Below, in pieces: positions 1 through 7,474 of a stretch of DNA of 7,474 nucleotides. Both the position numbers and the translations under genes were made by a program. A model generated the notes under the pieces. That model saw nothing but the letters and a program-made list of their open reading frames with translations, had not been told where the DNA came from and ran no database searches. Position 1 is the first letter of the stretch. Every line of letters starts with the position of its first letter. The stretch comes from Bacteroidales bacterium (GTDB lineage: Bacteria > Bacteroidota > Bacteroidia > Bacteroidales > UBA932), in contig WRBG01000095.1 of NCBI GenBank assembly GCA_009784635.1, forward strand, positions 1-7,474, written 5' to 3'.

Positions 1-744
1 TAATGCTTTGCGGGCGTCACCTGCAATTTTCCCGCCTTGTCGGGCTGTTTTTTGGTTTTCAACAAATCCTTTGGGATTTTGCGTGCGCACAATCGCCGTT
101 GCAGATGCCTCGCCGAGCATTGAAAAAATCAGTTCAAGGTCGTTGAAGTGGTCGCGCAAATTTTGACTTTTCAAATCTTTTATTTGCTTGTATTCAGAGG
201 GTGTGAGTCCAAAAGTTGCTTTTGAAATTTCAGCGGTAAGAATAGCGTATTCTACTTTTTCTTTTACGCCGTGATTTTTCCACTCTTCTGTCAATTCTTC
301 TCTGATGGCAATGCTGCGCATACGCTTTTCAATCCAATCGTTAGGATAGCCTTTTAGTTTGTACAGTTCGCGAGTACGTTGCGTTGCGATTTCGGGATTT
401 TCTATTTCCTCAATACGTTCGCTTCCCACTTGTGCCAGCCAGCGTTTAAACGGCTCTGCCTTAGGAGAAGGAATGGATTGGATAATGCGCAAAATTCCTT
501 TCAAATCGGCACAATTCATTCGTTGTTTACCGCCGGTCGTTTCCACCACAAGGGTAGGTACAAATTGTACCCATCCTTTTGCAAGTTCTTCATCGCGACG
601 TCGCAAGCGTTTGATATATTGTTTGGGGTCTTTGCTGTCAGTTAAAATTACAACAACGTCTTCTACAACAAAATACCATTTTTCCTCTGCTTCGCTCCAA
701 GTTGTACGAACTTGACTGTTTTCAAAAAGTTTTATGTTACTCAT
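1..744 (-). CDS. BRO-family (phage antirepressor-like) protein, 3' end cut by window edge
   Basis: The frame is open from an ATG at 744 to the left edge, giving 248 residues with no stop, so the C-terminus is missing. The N-terminal ~115 residues look like a Bro-N domain: it opens MSNIKLFENSQVRTTW, then has W23-Y24-F25-V26-V27-E28-D29 and the Y43-IKRLRRRDEEL segment, followed by a strand and loop with GGKQRMNCADL at 71-81. The second part is helical and charged, with GYPNDWIEKRM at 132-142 and a glycine/alanine-rich end (RQGGKIAGDARKAL) at 235-248. This layout matches Bacteroidota BRO-family proteins, which resemble phage antirepressors and E. coli DinD; the family is thought to bind DNA, but its cellular role is mostly unknown. 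The gene follows the thioesterase stop by 22 bases on the same strand, so it may be co-transcribed with the toxin-antitoxin genes. No strong Shine-Dalgarno is visible. It may be a relic of a prophage or other mobile element. The family call is firm; the function is not. Confidence 0.85.
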   Translation of the reverse strand, partial: MSNIKLFENSQVRTTWSEAEEKWYFVVEDVVVILTDSKDPKQYIKRLRRRDEELAKGWVQFVPTLVVETTGGKQRMNCADLKGILRIIQSIPSPKAEPFKRWLAQVGSERIEEIENPEIATQRTRELYKLKGYPNDWIEKRMRSIAIREELTEEWKNHGVKEKVEYAILTAEISKATFGLTPSEYKQIKDLKSQNLRDHFNDLELIFSMLGEASATAIVRTQNPKGFVENQKTARQGGKIAGDARKAL

Positions 745-766
745 TATTATTTTGTTTATCTCATTC

Positions 767-1216
767 TTACCCGCCGGTATTATTCCTTTTGGCCACCACT
801 TTTTCAATGGCATGAATAAAAACATCAGAGGCAGCCAATTTTCCATTCATAAGACTTACGGTGGTAATCTCGCCTTTGAGGCAGAGTTTGTTGTCGGGAA
901 GGCGGTAAATATCTTGATAAAAAATGTATTTCACTCCGGAATGTTCCACACGTATTTTAACCGTAAATAAATCACCGCTTCTTAGCGGTACTTTATACGA
1001 CATATCGACACGGGCAACAAAAGCAGAAAATCCCTCTTTGTGAATTTCTACAATGTCAAGCCCCGCAGTCTTTAGAAACTCATGTCTGGCGTGTTCCAAA
1101 TAACTCAGATATACACTGTTGTTGACAACTCCCGCAAAATCACATTCGTAGTCCCGCACCTTAAATGCCAACTCAAAATCGTATGTTTTATTCTTTATTT
1201 TGTTTGTCAAGTGCAT
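767..1216 (-). CDS. Acyl-CoA thioesterase, hotdog fold (4HBT/YbgC/FadM-like)
   Basis: This is a 149-residue single-domain protein, the usual size for the 4-hydroxybenzoyl-CoA thioesterase-like family. These cytoplasmic enzymes hydrolyse acyl-CoA or acyl-ACP thioesters. The family signature is visible near the N-terminus: V20-R21-D22 leads into D26-F-A-G29-V30-V31-N32-N33, where D26 is in the catalytic aspartate position, followed by Y36-L37 and the E41-H-A-R44 helix motif. The middle (YKVPLRSGDLFTVKIRV, about 74-90) fits the long central beta strands. The start at 1216 lies inside the PIN toxin gene (29-base overlap). No other ATG exists before residue 72, and a start there would remove the active site, so the overlapping start is probably real. 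Translation is likely coupled to the upstream toxin. Similar genes are usually housekeeping (fatty-acid or membrane metabolism), so their position behind a toxin is odd. Substrate is unknown. Confidence 0.9.
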   Translation of the reverse strand: MHLTNKIKNKTYDFELAFKVRDYECDFAGVVNNSVYLSYLEHARHEFLKTAGLDIVEIHKEGFSAFVARVDMSYKVPLRSGDLFTVKIRVEHSGVKYIFYQDIYRLPDNKLCLKGEITTVSLMNGKLAASDVFIHAIEKVVAKRNNTGG

Positions 1217-1652
1217 TTCCGTTATTCTTGGTAAATTGATGGGCTATGATTGCTTGAAATTCAGTGATTAAGATAATTCGAGTTACACCGAAAGTTTTCA
1301 ACATGAGTAAATCGTTATCACCGGTAAGCAAGTAGTTTACTCGTGCATCTTGGGCGAGCGAGAGCAAAAAATTGTCTTTCGCATCTCGACATAGCGTAAC
1401 AGAAGAAACAATAGGGACGTATATGGCGTAACGTTCAATGATTTCAAACATTAACATCCAATCTTCAGTTGAAAAAAATTTCCGCAACTTGGGGCGGTCA
1501 GCAACATCAACCAACTCGGCAAGTAGTTCGTTGCAAAAAACCAATTCTAGCTCTCCGCTATCCAATAGTTTGTCTATGAAATCAAACCGTTTGGTCAGCA
1601 GAAAGCTAATCCAAAGGTTGGTATCAATTATAATCCTGCATTTTTGCGTCAT
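1188..1652 (-). CDS. PIN-domain toxin (putative toxin-antitoxin ribonuclease, COG1569-like)
   Basis: This 154-residue protein is a single PIN domain, a metal-dependent RNase fold used by VapC-like toxins. The acidic active-site residues can be placed: D10 in IIIDTNLWISFLL, E42 or E46 in NELLAEL, D93 in RDAKDNFLLSLA (D90 is a near alternative), and D112 and D114 in LLTGDNDLL. The motifs RPKL (53-56), KDNFLLSLA and TGDNDLL are typical of the 'putative toxin-antitoxin system toxin component, PIN family' group. The preceding 74-residue gene overlaps it by 29 bases and is the likely antitoxin. By family knowledge the product would cleave RNA when free and be held inactive by its partner; the RNA target cannot be told from sequence. 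The last 29 bases also encode the start of the thioesterase gene. All core acidic residues are present, so the toxin appears intact. Confidence 0.9.
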   Translation of the reverse strand: MTQKCRIIIDTNLWISFLLTKRFDFIDKLLDSGELELVFCNELLAELVDVADRPKLRKFFSTEDWMLMFEIIERYAIYVPIVSSVTLCRDAKDNFLLSLAQDARVNYLLTGDNDLLMLKTFGVTRIILITEFQAIIAHQFTKNNGNALDKQNKE

Positions 1653-1848
1653 ACCGTTTTTGCCTTACCAATTCAACTTCTTTGGCAATTTCTTCGGGTA
1701 GAGGAACTTTAGCTTGATTACGGCGAAGTTTTGCCAGCATTTCCGATAATCCGGAGTTTGCCTTAATCTGAATAAGATTCATTTCTTCCAAATTAAGCAA
1801 AAGCGATTTCGCCTTTGGATTTATGATTTGTACACGTAACGCTTCCAT
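1624..1848 (-). CDS. Antitoxin partner of the PIN toxin (small Bacteroidota type)
   Basis: This 74-residue protein starts MEALRVQIINPKAKSLLLNL, a beginning I recognise from short Bacteroidota proteins encoded just ahead of PIN toxins. Residues 1-30 look like two strands and a helix, possibly for dimerisation or DNA binding. The C-terminal third (about 50-72: PEEIAKEVELVRQKRYDAK) is a charged amphipathic helix, a usual toxin-wrapping segment. It is not an obvious AbrB, RHH or Phd protein. A promoter-like element lies 27 bases upstream of the ATG, and the gene's end overlaps the toxin start by 29 bases, so toxin translation probably depends on antitoxin translation. By analogy with other TA modules, the antitoxin with its toxin may repress this promoter. 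The role is inferred mainly from position and resemblance. Confidence 0.8.
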   Translation of the reverse strand: MEALRVQIINPKAKSLLLNLEEMNLIQIKANSGLSEMLAKLRRNQAKVPLPEEIAKEVELVRQKRYDAKMQDYN

Positions 1849-1874
1849 GCTGCTTTCTGTTAAATAAATATCAG

Positions 1875-1903
1875 CAAATATACTATTTTTTTAAGATTAT
1901 CAA
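1875..1903 (-). promoter_or_regulatory. Bacteroidota-type promoter for the antitoxin-toxin genes
   Basis: On the minus strand a perfect -7 element TATATTTG (1875-1882, consensus TAnnTTTG) is preceded by a -33 TTG (1901-1903) with an 18-base spacer, close to the usual Bacteroidota spacing. The predicted transcript would start around 1868-1871 and leave a leader of about 20 bases before the antitoxin ATG at 1848. The region is strongly AT-rich. No hairpin terminator is visible between the upstream TolC stop and this promoter. Confidence 0.65.
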
Positions 1904-1923
1904 CTCTTTCCGCGTTATTTTCC

Positions 1924-3186
1924 TTAATTCGTACTGTATTTTAAATCATATATCGCCGTCAACCATTCTATTTCGTGGGTCATCTTTTCCTGTTTGGCCA
2001 AGTGTTCGGCGTGAAGCTCGCGCATCAGTTCGGTTACGCTCAGTGTTCCATTGGCTACTTTAGCTTCTGCCGCGCGGCGGATGTTCTCTCTAAGGGCAAT
2101 AATCTCATCGTCATATTGCATGGCCTTGAGGAGGCGTTCTACTTGGGCGTCTTGTTGCTTGATTTCGAGATTTGTATGATAAAGAAAGACTTCGCGCATG
2201 ATGTCTGTATTTTGCTGATTCAGCGTTAGTTTAAGTCGGTCGTTCTTATGGGTGTAGAGGGCGCCAAAGTTCCATACCATCCGAATACCCCCTATGTAAA
2301 AGGGAGAAAAATCCCTGTTGAGCATATTGAGACCGGGGCGACCGTATCCTCCCTGTACAAAGAGGCTGAACTTGGGCATATAGCCGGCGACTATGGCGCT
2401 CTTTTGGATTTCAAATAATTGGCTTTGAGCGTCAAACAGATTGATTTCGGGGCGATTTATCTGAGAGGATAGATGAATATTATGCGGATTGGGTTTCTCT
2501 AATGAGGTGGATTCGTCTATGGTCCGGCCAATCATGATTTCGAGCATTTCCATATAGGCTTTGCGGCCGTACAGGAGTTGTTGGTATTGCTGCCGCGCCA
2601 TAAGTTGTTCTACGGCAACCGCATCCAAATCGGCTTGATTGGCGATTCCGTTTTGCGCAAAAGCCTCCACCATGGCATAACTGCGTTGGAGGTCGGCTTG
2701 CAGCGTCTGATTCTGATTTAACTGTGCGTCCCAGAGCAAAATGCCAAAAAAGAGTTGGTTTACCCTTTTTTCCAAGGCATACAAATCGACGTTTAGTTGC
2801 TCCTGCTCTACGGCCTCTCCCGCTTTGACCACCTCTTTTTGGGTGCGGACAAGGCCTCCGTCCCATAAAGATTGGGAAATATCCAAACCGGCAAAGTATT
2901 GGTCTTTGGTCAGACCATCTATGTGGATGCCGGGCAGTTGCAGGGGCAGGGCGGTGACATGAGATTGATAGGACGCCTTGGCCGAGAACAGCAATTGAGG
3001 CAAATGTCCCTTTCCGGCATTGGCAAGATTGTAGGCCGCTGTTTGCGCAATGATATCATAGCGATGGATTAATGGATAGTTGGCTTTGGCTAATTCCTGA
3101 CAGCGTTCAATGCTAAGTTGGGCTTGCAAGGGGGCGCTAAAGCAAACAGCCGGCAGAAAAAGGAAAAAGTGAAAAATGCGCTTCAT
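1924..3186 (-). CDS. TolC-family outer-membrane efflux protein (orphan)
   Basis: The 420-residue product has a signal peptide (MKRIFHFFLFLPAVCFSAPLQAQ, with cleavage likely near residue 21-23) and then the typical opening LSIERCQELAKANYPLI. It shows the two-fold repeat of TolC-like proteins: a first half with DISQSLWDGGLV (about 102-113) and a second with GGIRMVWNFGALY (about 300-312). Each is flanked by long glutamine- and alanine-rich helices that would build the periplasmic tunnel. Family members form trimeric outer-membrane channels that export drugs, proteins or other substrates with an inner-membrane pump and an adaptor. Here neither neighbour is a pump or adaptor: the gene before it is a metallophosphoesterase whose stop overlaps this ATG (ATGA, 4 bases), and the gene after it is an antitoxin with its own promoter. 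Length matches Bacteroidota members, and the frame is intact. The substrate and partners are unknown; it may serve pumps encoded elsewhere. Confidence 0.9.
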   Translation of the reverse strand: MKRIFHFFLFLPAVCFSAPLQAQLSIERCQELAKANYPLIHRYDIIAQTAAYNLANAGKGHLPQLLFSAKASYQSHVTALPLQLPGIHIDGLTKDQYFAGLDISQSLWDGGLVRTQKEVVKAGEAVEQEQLNVDLYALEKRVNQLFFGILLWDAQLNQNQTLQADLQRSYAMVEAFAQNGIANQADLDAVAVEQLMARQQYQQLLYGRKAYMEMLEIMIGRTIDESTSLEKPNPHNIHLSSQINRPEINLFDAQSQLFEIQKSAIVAGYMPKFSLFVQGGYGRPGLNMLNRDFSPFYIGGIRMVWNFGALYTHKNDRLKLTLNQQNTDIMREVFLYHTNLEIKQQDAQVERLLKAMQYDDEIIALRENIRRAAEAKVANGTLSVTELMRELHAEHLAKQEKMTHEIEWLTAIYDLKYSTN

Positions 3187-4412
3187 AGTTGTTTATTAAT
3201 GAGGGTAATCAGTGTGATTTCGGATTTGCCTCCAATCCGCATGGGATAAAGGACATAGCCTACTCCTTCGTTTACATAAAGATAGCGTCCGTCATCCTTG
3301 TAAAGTCCCGACCAGTAGGGGTACATCCATTTTGCCGGAGACCACTTCCACGCCCCTATCTCTATTTTTGTCTGCATGGCGTGCGTATGTCCGCACAACA
3401 GCAGGTCAATCGGCTTAAAAGCAGGGGTGTGCCTCATGGTTTCCCACACAAGGGGGGTATGGCAAAGCATGATATTAAACCGAGTAGTGTCGAGCAGGCG
3501 GGTGGCAAGTTGGAGGTCAAAATTGGTGAGTGAGTCCGGGAAATGAGGGGGGAGGGGGGGATAGGGCAGGCCGCCAATAGCGATTGAATCAACCCCTCTG
3601 CGTATGTGCAGCGACTCATTTTGCAATACTTTCCAGCCCATTTCCTCTTGTCTAAGAACCACCAATCGGGTATTTTCCAAGGGTGTAAGGCCGATTTTGG
3701 CAACCCGCTTTCCAAAGTAAGGCCCCATGTCGTGGTTCCCCAACACGCCATATACTCCGTCCGGAGCATGGAGTTGAGACAATATCGCCTGTACCTCCGG
3801 AGTGATTTCGGCGGCGTACATGTTGACCAAATCTCCCGTATGAACCACCATATCGGGGCGCAAGCAGTTGAGTTGTTCCACAAATGCGCGTAAAAAGCGT
3901 TCTTGACGGCTCAGATTTCCCAAGTGCATATCGCTAAAGAGCGCCACCCTGTATCCGTTAAAAGCAGGAGGAATTTTTTCTGATTCAATGTTGATATACT
4001 TGACTTCAAAGCGCGTAGTATTGTAAAAAGCTCCTTTAAGCAAGACAAAAGCCGTATAGAGGGCAAAGGCAAGGCCCAGCCGTCTTGTCCACTTTCCAAG
4101 CCTTTTTCCCATACATTTCGATGCTCGGTGGAAGAGAAAGTACGCGCATTTGGGAATGGTATGGAGAAAGAAAAGCCACGCCAACCATAGAGGCAGGGGA
4201 GATACGGAGTGAGGCCCGTAAAAAGGCCAGCGAAAAACAAGGAAGATAAAGGCAAAGATAAACAGGTCAATCGTCAAGGTATATCCTATATAGAGCCGGT
4301 TTATCCACCGACTGTTTGCATGGCGTTTTGTTCGCTTGGATATGTGTTTATATATTTGATAATCAATAATAAGTGCGCATAAAGAAAGCGCTGCAATAAA
4401 CAGTAGTCTCAT
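3183..4412 (-). CDS. Membrane-anchored calcineurin-like metallophosphoesterase
   Basis: The 409-residue protein has an N-terminal membrane part followed by a metallophosphoesterase domain. Hydrophobic segments lie at about 2-17, 43-61, 73-94 and 112-127, and the catalytic domain spans about 150-400. All metal-site motifs are visible: S160-D161-M-H163, G193-D194, G225-N226-H227-D228, H318 in LCHTPL, and G341-H342-T343-H344. This fits the YkuE/YpbG-like group of membrane-linked phosphohydrolases; relatives act on phospholipid or lipid A precursors (LpxH and LpxG belong to the same superfamily), but the substrate here cannot be told. The side on which the domain faces is not certain. It overlaps the downstream TolC gene by 4 bases, so the two are surely translated from one message. 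The ATG at 4412 has no close Shine-Dalgarno; it is preferred because the first hydrophobic segment starts right after it and no later ATG occurs before residue 101. Confidence 0.9.
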   Translation of the reverse strand: MRLLFIAALSLCALIIDYQIYKHISKRTKRHANSRWINRLYIGYTLTIDLFIFAFIFLVFRWPFYGPHSVSPLPLWLAWLFFLHTIPKCAYFLFHRASKCMGKRLGKWTRRLGLAFALYTAFVLLKGAFYNTTRFEVKYINIESEKIPPAFNGYRVALFSDMHLGNLSRQERFLRAFVEQLNCLRPDMVVHTGDLVNMYAAEITPEVQAILSQLHAPDGVYGVLGNHDMGPYFGKRVAKIGLTPLENTRLVVLRQEEMGWKVLQNESLHIRRGVDSIAIGGLPYPPLPPHFPDSLTNFDLQLATRLLDTTRFNIMLCHTPLVWETMRHTPAFKPIDLLLCGHTHAMQTKIEIGAWKWSPAKWMYPYWSGLYKDDGRYLYVNEGVGYVLYPMRIGGKSEITLITLINKQL

Positions 4413-4416
4413 GAGG

Positions 4417-4424
4417 CAAAGATA
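4417..4424 (-). promoter_or_regulatory. Candidate -7 element just upstream of the phosphoesterase
   Basis: TATCTTTG on the minus strand matches the Bacteroidota -7 consensus TAnnTTTG. It ends 4 bases before the phosphoesterase ATG, so the transcript would start at or within a few bases of the start codon. A TTG at -33 is not present at 18-21 bases spacing, which weakens the call. The terminator at 4472-4515 upstream means a promoter for the phosphoesterase-TolC pair should lie in this short gap. Confidence 0.4.
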
Positions 4425-4471
4425 TGAAAAAATTATCCTTTACCCTCCTTAACTCATACTGAGGTTTTGGC

Positions 4472-4515
4472 CGATAAAAATAAGGGCAGGCATGGATGAA
4501 ACACATTGCCTGCCC
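4472..4515 (-). terminator. Rho-independent terminator after the BACON lipoprotein
   Basis: A perfect 9-bp stem (GGGCAGGCA at 4507-4515 on the minus strand, pairing with TGCCTGCCC at 4484-4492) encloses a 14-base loop and is followed on the minus strand by TTATTTTTATC. The stem has seven G-C pairs. It begins 34 bases after the lipoprotein stop codon. No T-run follows the stem on the plus strand, so it works in the minus direction only and closes the surface-protein transcript. Confidence 0.85.
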
Positions 4516-4548
4516 ATGGAAAAGCCTTTGGGCGTTGTCTCGTGTGGT

Positions 4549-5292
4549 TTATTGTACGATTCTCCTTTCGGAGTCGCCCGGGTTTACTTTAAATACTATC
4601 CACAGTTTATCGCCGACTATTTTTACAACACTGAGGTAGTCGAGTGCAATAGGGGTAACCGTGTTGCTCTCATTATAGAGTCCTCCGGTGTAGGGGCCGA
4701 TTCCTCCGACAAAAGGATCGTCGTCAAAGGTTATAATCTCGAATGCACTGCCGTTATTTTGGGTAATGCGTCCGGATTTGAAATGAGCAGTCGCATTAGT
4801 TCCAAAGAGTTTTGCGACCCCAGCTTTTTCGGTAATGTAGATGTAGGGATGTTCTTTATTGATTTCTTTTGTCCCTGCTCCAAGATTTTCCCAGCGCGGC
4901 GTATCGTCCGACATAAAATCAAACAGAGGATCGTCTGATTGCGTGACTTTTATGGTCAATTTGTCGCCATTACTTGCCTGCAGGACGATGTCTCCGTAAC
5001 GGACTTGGGGCTGATCGTTAGGATCTGCGGTGATGTCTAAAGTTTCAAGTCCCCCGGCGCCGAGGCTTGGGGATACATTAATCCATGAAGGCTTGGTTAG
5101 TACCGTCCATGACATGGAGCATACAACATCAATGGATTTGGTGCCGCCGAGGCCATCAAAAGCAATGGAAGTTTCACTGCCCATGAAAACATTGGGGAAA
5201 CAGCAGTCCGAACCATCAATACAGCCGGAAAGTGTAAGGGACGAAAGCAGGATGCCAATGGCAAAAAGTCTGATATTTGCTATATTTTTCAT
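4549..5292 (-). CDS. BACON-domain lipoprotein
   Basis: The 247-residue product has a lipoprotein signal with lipobox LTLSGC, so C24 would be lipidated after signal peptidase II cleavage. The acidic residues shortly after the cysteine (IDGSD) loosely resemble Bacteroidota surface-export signals, so display on the cell surface is possible. Residues about 38-119 form a BACON domain: GGTKSIDV, W62 and W70 in SMSWTVLTKPSWINVSP, GAGG at 78-81, R98-Y-G-D, and the closing strand TIKVTQSD. The family is common in Bacteroidota surface proteins and is often linked to carbohydrate or mucin binding. Residues about 122-247 are a second, unrecognised region, rich in Gly, Asp and aromatic residues, with no enzyme motif I can see. 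The gene begins 8 bases after the stop of the glycine-rich secreted protein and is followed by a terminator. These two genes therefore form one transcript, and the proteins may act together at the surface. Confidence 0.85.
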   Translation of the reverse strand: MKNIANIRLFAIGILLSSLTLSGCIDGSDCCFPNVFMGSETSIAFDGLGGTKSIDVVCSMSWTVLTKPSWINVSPSLGAGGLETLDITADPNDQPQVRYGDIVLQASNGDKLTIKVTQSDDPLFDFMSDDTPRWENLGAGTKEINKEHPYIYITEKAGVAKLFGTNATAHFKSGRITQNNGSAFEIITFDDDPFVGGIGPYTGGLYNESNTVTPIALDYLSVVKIVGDKLWIVFKVNPGDSERRIVQ

Positions 5293-5300
5293 AGTCGTGT

Positions 5301-7474
<2,174 letters not shown>

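Noticed and set aside
359..715. Plus-strand open frames opposite the BRO gene.
   Set aside because: They are antisense to a strong BRO-family frame and show no recognisable protein.
1849..1923. A terminator after the TolC gene.
   Set aside because: No stem with a T-run is present; the T-rich stretch belongs to the antitoxin promoter region. Read-through from the TolC transcript is possible.
2480..2866. A 128-residue minus-strand open frame inside the TolC gene.
   Set aside because: It lies in another frame of a gene with clear signal peptide and TolC repeats, and is Arg- and Gly-rich without any family motif.
4492..4938. A 148-residue plus-strand open frame starting inside the terminator.
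   Set aside because: It is antisense to the BACON lipoprotein, and its first codons lie in the terminator loop; no domain is visible.

Overview
The window reads as a piece of a Bacteroidota chromosome, probably order Bacteroidales. Four things point there. Two upstream regions carry elements matching the phylum's -7 promoter consensus TAnnTTTG. One lipoprotein has a BACON domain. A secreted protein carries Listeria-Bacteroides (Flg_new / InlB B-type) repeats. The TolC-like protein and the antitoxin of the PIN pair resemble Bacteroidota types. All eight genes lie on the minus strand, so transcription runs from the right edge to the left. No tRNA, rRNA, CRISPR array or insertion sequence is visible, and no gene-free stretch exceeds about 140 bases.

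Right part (4549-7474): a surface or secreted pair. The first gene is cut by the right edge. It encodes a protein of at least 723 residues with the end of a signal peptide, a very glycine-rich domain, four Listeria-Bacteroides-like repeats and a beta-type C-terminal domain. Eight bases later comes a lipoprotein with a BACON domain. A clear intrinsic terminator (4472-4515) closes this unit. The glycine-rich domain is encoded in part by a (CCG)11 microsatellite.

Middle (1924-4412): a membrane-anchored metallophosphoesterase overlaps by 4 bases with a TolC-family outer-membrane protein. The expected pump partners (HlyD/MFP, RND or ABC) are absent, so the TolC protein is an orphan paired with an enzyme. 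A -7 element sits only 4 bases upstream of the phosphoesterase ATG, which suggests a leaderless or near-leaderless transcript.

Left part (1-1903): a promoter drives a tightly packed set. It holds a small antitoxin, a PIN-domain toxin overlapping it by 29 bases, a hotdog-fold acyl-CoA thioesterase overlapping the toxin by another 29 bases, and, after 22 bases, a BRO-family (phage antirepressor-like) gene that runs off the left edge. The first three are a toxin-antitoxin module with a metabolic gene translationally linked to it; the BRO gene hints at mobile or accessory DNA.

The functions of the surface pair and of the phosphoesterase-TolC pair cannot be settled from sequence alone. Nothing here is clearly a new defence or mobile system. 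The most unusual items are the homocodon glycine tract, the overlapping toxin-thioesterase arrangement and the orphan TolC.
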